A stretch of 64,000 bases of DNA from Streptomyces sp. BA2 (lineage in GTDB: Bacteria; Actinomycetota; Actinomycetes; Streptomycetales; Streptomycetaceae): assembly GCF_009769735.1 (NCBI RefSeq), contig NZ_WSRO01000002.1, positions 1 through 64,000 on the forward strand, read 5' to 3'. Below are positions 60,338-64,000 of this stretch, piece after piece. Below the pieces are notes generated by a model, which did no database searches, was not told the origin of the DNA, and was given only the letters and a program-made list of their open reading frames with translations. Positions within the stretch are counted from its first letter, which is position 1; each line of letters opens with the position of its first letter. A program made the translations under genes and the position numbers.

Positions 60338-61221
60338 ACACCCCCACTCCCCCGCGCCCGCCCGCCGCTCACACTCGGCCCGGCGTCGCTTCCGCACACA
60401 GCCAAACCCCCTACGCCCAGCCCGGCACGACCTGCGCGCACAACGAAACCCCCTCCGCCCAGTCCGACATGACCTCCGCACACAGCGAAGCCCCCTCAGT
60501 TCGCCTCCGTGCAGCCGCCGCTCGCGGCGGCACCGCCGCACCCGGCCCCCGCCCGGCTGCACCCCGCAACGACGCCCCTTCCACCCGCCCCCGCATCGCG
60601 CTGATCAGCGCCACACCGGCGGCGATCGGGCCCGCCGTGGACGGGCTCGCCGATGCCTTTCCCGAGGCGGAGCCCTGGAATCTGCTCGACGACGCCCTGC
60701 TCACCGACGCCGCCGCGCAGGGCGGGCTCACCCCGGCCCTCGCCGACCGGATGCGGCGGCTGATCACGCACGCCGTCGAGGGCGGCGCCCGGGGGGTGCT
60801 GCTGACGTGTTCGCTCTACGGGCCGGTGGCGGCTCGTGCGGATGTGGGTGTCCCGGTCCTGGCGGCGGATTCCGCCGCCTTCGCCGCGGCCCTGGCGGGC
60901 GGGCACCGCCGCGTGCTCGTCCTCGCCACGTTCACCGCGGCGTTGGACGATTGCCTGGAGCGCTTTCGCGCCGCGGCGCGGGCCGCCCACTCCCCCACCG
61001 AGGCCGTCGGCCGGGTGATCGCGCCGGGGGACCGCCCGGACCCGGCAGGGGCGGACGCCATTCTCCTGGCCCAGTACTCGCTTGCGCCCCGCGCCGATGA
61101 GCTTTCCGCCGCTCTCGGGCTGCCCGTGCACGCGGGCCCGCGGACCGCGGCCCGCGCCCTGCGGGCCGCAGTGGGAGACATCCCTACGGCGGGCGAGGGA
61201 GGTGCGGCGTGCTCGGAGTGA
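60334..61221 (+). CDS. Asp/Glu racemase-like protein with repetitive N-terminus
   Basis: A 295-residue protein. From about residue 85 it is an aspartate/glutamate/hydantoin racemase fold (RIALISATPAAIGPAVDGLA, GVLLTCSLYGPVA with the first Cys, VPVLAADSAAFAAALAGGHR, VLVLATFTAALDDCLERFRA). A second catalytic Cys of true racemases is not evident at its place (ILLAQYSL), so it may be an isomerase-type relative or decarboxylase. The first 80 residues are disordered with a 14-residue repeat (SAHSQTPYAQPGTT, CAHNETPSAQSDMT). In the operon between isomerase and kinase, overlapping both genes, so it should act on the same substrate. Confidence 0.82.
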   Translation: MNTPTPPRPPAAHTRPGVASAHSQTPYAQPGTTCAHNETPSAQSDMTSAHSEAPSVRLRAAAARGGTAAPGPRPAAPRNDAPSTRPRIALISATPAAIGPAVDGLADAFPEAEPWNLLDDALLTDAAAQGGLTPALADRMRRLITHAVEGGARGVLLTCSLYGPVAARADVGVPVLAADSAAFAAALAGGHRRVLVLATFTAALDDCLERFRAAARAAHSPTEAVGRVIAPGDRPDPAGADAILLAQYSLAPRADELSAALGLPVHAGPRTAARALRAAVGDIPTAGEGGAACSE

Positions 61222-62525
61222 TCGCGGACGATGTGACGGGGGCGAGCGATGTGGCGCTGGCCCTGCGGGAGAGCGGCCTACGGACCGTCCTGTACTTCGG
61301 GCTGCCGGCCGAAGGCCTGGAGCCGCCCGGCGGGCACGAGGCCGTGGTCATCGCACTCAAGAGCCGGATGGCCACCCCGGCGCGGGCCGTCGCGGATTCG
61401 CTGGAGGCGCTGCGCCGGCTGCGCGGGCACGGCGTGCGGCAGGTCTACTTCAAGTTCTGTTCCACCTTCGACTCCACCGCGGACGGCAACATCGGACCGG
61501 TCCTGGACGCGCTGGCCGACGCCCTGGACGCGCCCGCCGTGCTCTTGACGCCCAGCTCGCCGCGGCACGGCCGCACCCAGTACGAGGGCCACCTCTTCGT
61601 GCACGGCCAGCCGTTGGCCGAATCACCGATGCGGCACCACCCGGTGACGCCGATGACCGACTCGTCGCTGCCCCGGCTGCTGCGGGCACAGACGAACCGG
61701 CCGGTCGGGCTTGTGCGGTGGCAAACCGTACATGCGGGCGCCGAGGCCGTCCGCACGACGATGGTCGACGCGGCGGCCCGCGGTGTCCGCTACCTGCTGG
61801 CCGACGCCCTCGACGAGAACGACCTGCGCACCCTCGGCCGTGCCGCCGCCGGAGCCCCCCTGGTCGCCGGGGCCGCCGGACTGGCCGGCGGGCTCGCCCG
61901 CACCGCGCGGGGCCAGGCCCCCGACGCCTACGACGAGGACGAGGACGAGCCGATGTCGGCCTGGCCCGCCGCCGTCCTGTGCGGCAGCTGCTCGGCACGC
62001 ACCCTGGAGCAACTCGCTGCCTTGCGCGCCCTGGGCCGGCCCGTGCACCGGCTCGACCCTGTCGCCACCCCCGACCCGGCCGCGCTCGCCGATAACGCCC
62101 TGGACTGGTACGACGCGCTGGCGCCCGGCATGCCCCGCGGAGCACCGGTCTTCCACTCCTCCGCCCCGCCCGAGGAACTGCGCGCCACTCAACGGGAGTT
62201 GGGCGCCGAACGAGCCGCCACCGTCCTTGAAGAGGCCACCGGACGCATCGCCGCCGGACTCGTGACGCGGGGCGTACGGCGTCTGATCGCGGCCGGCGGC
62301 GAGACGTCGGGAGCGGTGATCGCCGCACTCAGGGTCACCGGTGGCTGGGTCGGCCGGGCCGCCGCGCCCGGCGTCCCGTGGATCCGCCCCACCTCCGGCC
62401 CCGGCATCGTGCTGCTGCTCAAGTCGGGAAACTTCGGCGGCCCCGACTTCCTCGCCACCGCATCGGCACCTGCCCCGCCCCCCGTGCTCCACCCCTACGG
62501 ACGCACCGAAGGAGCCCGCTCATGA
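61209..62525 (+). CDS. otnK: Four-carbon acid sugar kinase (OtnK-like)
   Basis: A 438-residue kinase of the DUF1537 family. The substrate domain begins MLGVIADDVTGASDVALAL (the invariant A-D-D-x-T-G-A motif), with ALKSRMATPARAVADSLEAL, YFKFCSTFDSTADGNIGPVL and the nucleotide-binding C-terminal domain AAGGETSGAVIAAL, GPGIVLLLKSGNFGGPDFL. OtnK uses ATP to phosphorylate 3-oxo-tetronate. GTG 61209 has GGAGG seven bases upstream and overlaps the racemase-like gene by 13 bases. The chain is complete and near normal length. Confidence 0.9.
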   Translation: MLGVIADDVTGASDVALALRESGLRTVLYFGLPAEGLEPPGGHEAVVIALKSRMATPARAVADSLEALRRLRGHGVRQVYFKFCSTFDSTADGNIGPVLDALADALDAPAVLLTPSSPRHGRTQYEGHLFVHGQPLAESPMRHHPVTPMTDSSLPRLLRAQTNRPVGLVRWQTVHAGAEAVRTTMVDAAARGVRYLLADALDENDLRTLGRAAAGAPLVAGAAGLAGGLARTARGQAPDAYDEDEDEPMSAWPAAVLCGSCSARTLEQLAALRALGRPVHRLDPVATPDPAALADNALDWYDALAPGMPRGAPVFHSSAPPEELRATQRELGAERAATVLEEATGRIAAGLVTRGVRRLIAAGGETSGAVIAALRVTGGWVGRAAAPGVPWIRPTSGPGIVLLLKSGNFGGPDFLATASAPAPPPVLHPYGRTEGARS

Positions 62526-63955
62526 ACGCCACGCCTCCCCACTCCACCACCGCCCCCACCGGCCCCATATCCGCGCCCGCCGCTCCGCCGACCGCCCCTG
62601 CCCCCGCGGAACACGCGCCAACCCCCGCATCCCTGTCCCACCCGGCCGCACGCGCCGCCGTCATCGCCACCGCCCGCGCGCTGGCCGCCCGCGGGCTCGT
62701 GCACGGCCGCACCGGCAACGTGTCGCTGCGTACCGGCGACGGCACCATCCTCATCACCCCGACCGGCGCCGATCCGGCAGCCATAGAGGCACAGGACCTG
62801 TCCGTCATCGACGCCGCGGGCACCCACCTGCACGGGCCACCGCCGTCGAAGGAGGCCTTCCTGCACGCGGCCGTGCTGCGCGCGCGCCCCGACGCACGGG
62901 CCGTCGTGCACACGCATTCCCCGCACGCCGCCGCCCTGTCCTGTCTCGAGGGCCTGGACCCGGACGACGCGCTGCCCGCGCTCACCGCCTACTTCGCCCT
63001 GCGTGTCGGCCGGCTGCCGCTGCTCCCCTACGCCGCGCCCGGAAACGTACGGCTCGCCGAACTGGCCGCGGACAAGGCCCGCACCCATGCGGCGTTGCTG
63101 CTGCGCCACCACGGCCCGGTCGTAGCGGCCCCCGGCCTGGACGCGGCCCTCGAGGCCGTCGAGGAACTGGAGCAGACGGCGCGGATCTTCCTGCTGCTCC
63201 GCGGCACGGACCACGCCCGGCTGACCGAGGCGCAGCGCGCGGACCTCACCCCGCAACCACCACGCCCGGTGGCCCTGTTCAGTGCCCTCGCCATCAAGAA
63301 GGCGCTCGACGATGTCGTTCTGGAGGCCTTCACCAGCACGAGCGGCCTCGATGTCGAAGGCGTCTACGAACCCACGAACGTACTGCTGCGCCACCTGGCC
63401 TCCGGCGCGCGCCCCGACGTCATGGTCGGCGTGACGGGCGCCCTCGAACAGCTGGCAGCCTCCGGACAGCTCGCGGCGTCCTCGCTGCGGCCGCTCGCGC
63501 GGGTGGGCATCGGGGTGGCCGTGCCGCCTGGTGCGCCCGCCGTGGATCTCTCCAGTACCGACGCGCTCGTACGGGCACTGACGTCCGCGCGCTCGGTCGC
63601 GTACTCGCGGACGGGCGCGAGCGGTGTCGCGTTCGCCGCCCTCCTGGAGCGGCTCGGCATCGCGGACGAGGTCAACTCCCGTAGCACGGTGGTCGAGAAG
63701 GGCTTCACCGCGCTCGCGGTGACGGACGGGCGCGCCGACCTGGCCGTACAGCAGCTGAGCGAACTGCGCTTCGTTCCGGGCGCCCGGATTGCGGGCCCCT
63801 TCCCCGAGGAGGTCCAGCACTACACCGAGCTTTCTGTGGCGCTGGGCGCGCATGCCCTGAGCAGTGCCGGGGCCGCGGCCCTTCTGCGGCACCTGACCGC
63901 CGCCCCCGCGCGTGCGGCGTACCGCGCGTGCGGCCTCGAAGACCCACGCCGGTGA
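62522..63955 (+). CDS. Class II aldolase fused to ModA-like binding domain
   Basis: A 477-residue protein, ATG overlapping the kinase stop (ATGA). After a 40-residue Pro/Ala leader, residues about 40-240 are a class II aldolase/adducin domain: LVHGRTGNVSLRTGDGTILI, SKEAFLHAAVLRARPDARAV, VVHTHSPHAAALSCL and LLLRHHGPVVAAPGLDAALE with the zinc His residues and the catalytic Glu of OtnC-type decarboxylating aldolases. Residues about 255-470 are a type 2 binding-protein fold like molybdate ModA: VALFSALAIKKALDDVVLEA, RPDVMVGVTGALEQLAASGQ, SVAYSRTGASGVAFAALLER and VQQLSELRFVPGARIAGPFP. No signal peptide, so both act in the cytoplasm. Confidence 0.88.
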   Translation: MNATPPHSTTAPTGPISAPAAPPTAPAPAEHAPTPASLSHPAARAAVIATARALAARGLVHGRTGNVSLRTGDGTILITPTGADPAAIEAQDLSVIDAAGTHLHGPPPSKEAFLHAAVLRARPDARAVVHTHSPHAAALSCLEGLDPDDALPALTAYFALRVGRLPLLPYAAPGNVRLAELAADKARTHAALLLRHHGPVVAAPGLDAALEAVEELEQTARIFLLLRGTDHARLTEAQRADLTPQPPRPVALFSALAIKKALDDVVLEAFTSTSGLDVEGVYEPTNVLLRHLASGARPDVMVGVTGALEQLAASGQLAASSLRPLARVGIGVAVPPGAPAVDLSSTDALVRALTSARSVAYSRTGASGVAFAALLERLGIADEVNSRSTVVEKGFTALAVTDGRADLAVQQLSELRFVPGARIAGPFPEEVQHYTELSVALGAHALSSAGAAALLRHLTAAPARAAYRACGLEDPRR

Positions 63956-64000
63956 ACGCCATCCTCGCCCTGGGGGCGTTCATCGGCGTCATCGTCGTAT
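63952..64000 (+). CDS. Start of a probable permease (partial)
   Basis: GTG 63952 overlaps the previous stop by four bases (GTGA). The 16 visible residues (MNAILALGAFIGVIVV) are fully hydrophobic, as in the first helix of GntP-type or related sugar-acid permeases. It runs off the window edge. Confidence 0.55.
   Translation, partial: MNAILALGAFIGVIVV

Overview
The window is actinobacterial and almost certainly from a Streptomyces chromosome arm or a large Streptomyces plasmid. It has very high GC, strong G/C preference at third codon positions, many GTG starts, and families typical of that genus (helicase-associated domains, CGNR zinc-finger regulators, DUF6431, HTH-ATPase-repeat proteins, TcmP-like proteins, ISL3, ISKra4, IS4 and IS5 elements). 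I saw no rRNA, tRNA or CRISPR array.

Left part (1-28.4 kb): accessory DNA with many broken genes. The clearest structure is a 5,170-bp mobile element (5376-10545) inserted cleanly in a secreted HNH nuclease gene, whose two halves lie at 4968-5375 and 10546-10830 and rejoin in frame with the expected family sequence. The element carries a tightly coupled set (tyrosine recombinase, small HTH protein, zinc-knuckle protein with a degenerate tyrosine-recombinase domain, nucleotidyltransferase) and a convergent GNAT acetyltransferase. Its gene sizes recall Tn554 TnpA/TnpC/TnpB, but the gene order differs. Further right come remnants of a DDE transposase with an intact-looking DUF6431 gene, a frameshifted ISL3 element with 41-bp inverted repeats, an array of three 265-bp MITE-like units around an IS5-family element (all separated by TAA) that truncates a helicase gene, a secreted-protein/membrane-protein pair, and pieces of three ISKra4 transposase genes.

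Middle part (28.4-51.3 kb): a mixture of intact metabolic or regulatory modules and debris. TetR is divergent from a cytochrome P450 that is followed by a truncated methyltransferase. A TetR gene is divergent from an SDR/metallo-hydrolase fusion. Next are a GH78 alpha-L-rhamnosidase, a CGNR regulator divergent from a second metallo-hydrolase across a perfect 17-bp palindrome, an MFS exporter, a large HTH-NTPase-repeat protein with near-identical 96-bp coding repeats, and then decayed TcmP, TauE/SafE, Nudix, IS4 and DinB genes.

Right part (50.2-64 kb): well-preserved genes. PhzF-like, aldo/keto reductase and NAD-dependent epimerase genes are followed by a divergent LysR gene; then a CGNR regulator divergent from VOC and SRPBCC genes, and an AlkZ-like winged-helix protein. 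Last is a GntR regulator divergent from a catabolic operon with overlapping stop/start codons (2-hydroxyacid dehydrogenase, OtnI-like isomerase, Asp/Glu racemase-like protein, OtnK-like four-carbon acid sugar kinase, class II aldolase fused to a ModA-like binding domain, start of a probable permease). Together these suggest use of a tetronate-type or related sugar acid, controlled by GntR at a palindrome in the shared intergenic region.

Several breaks are single-base changes, at least three of them in short homopolymers, so some pseudogene calls could be assembly errors; these are marked.
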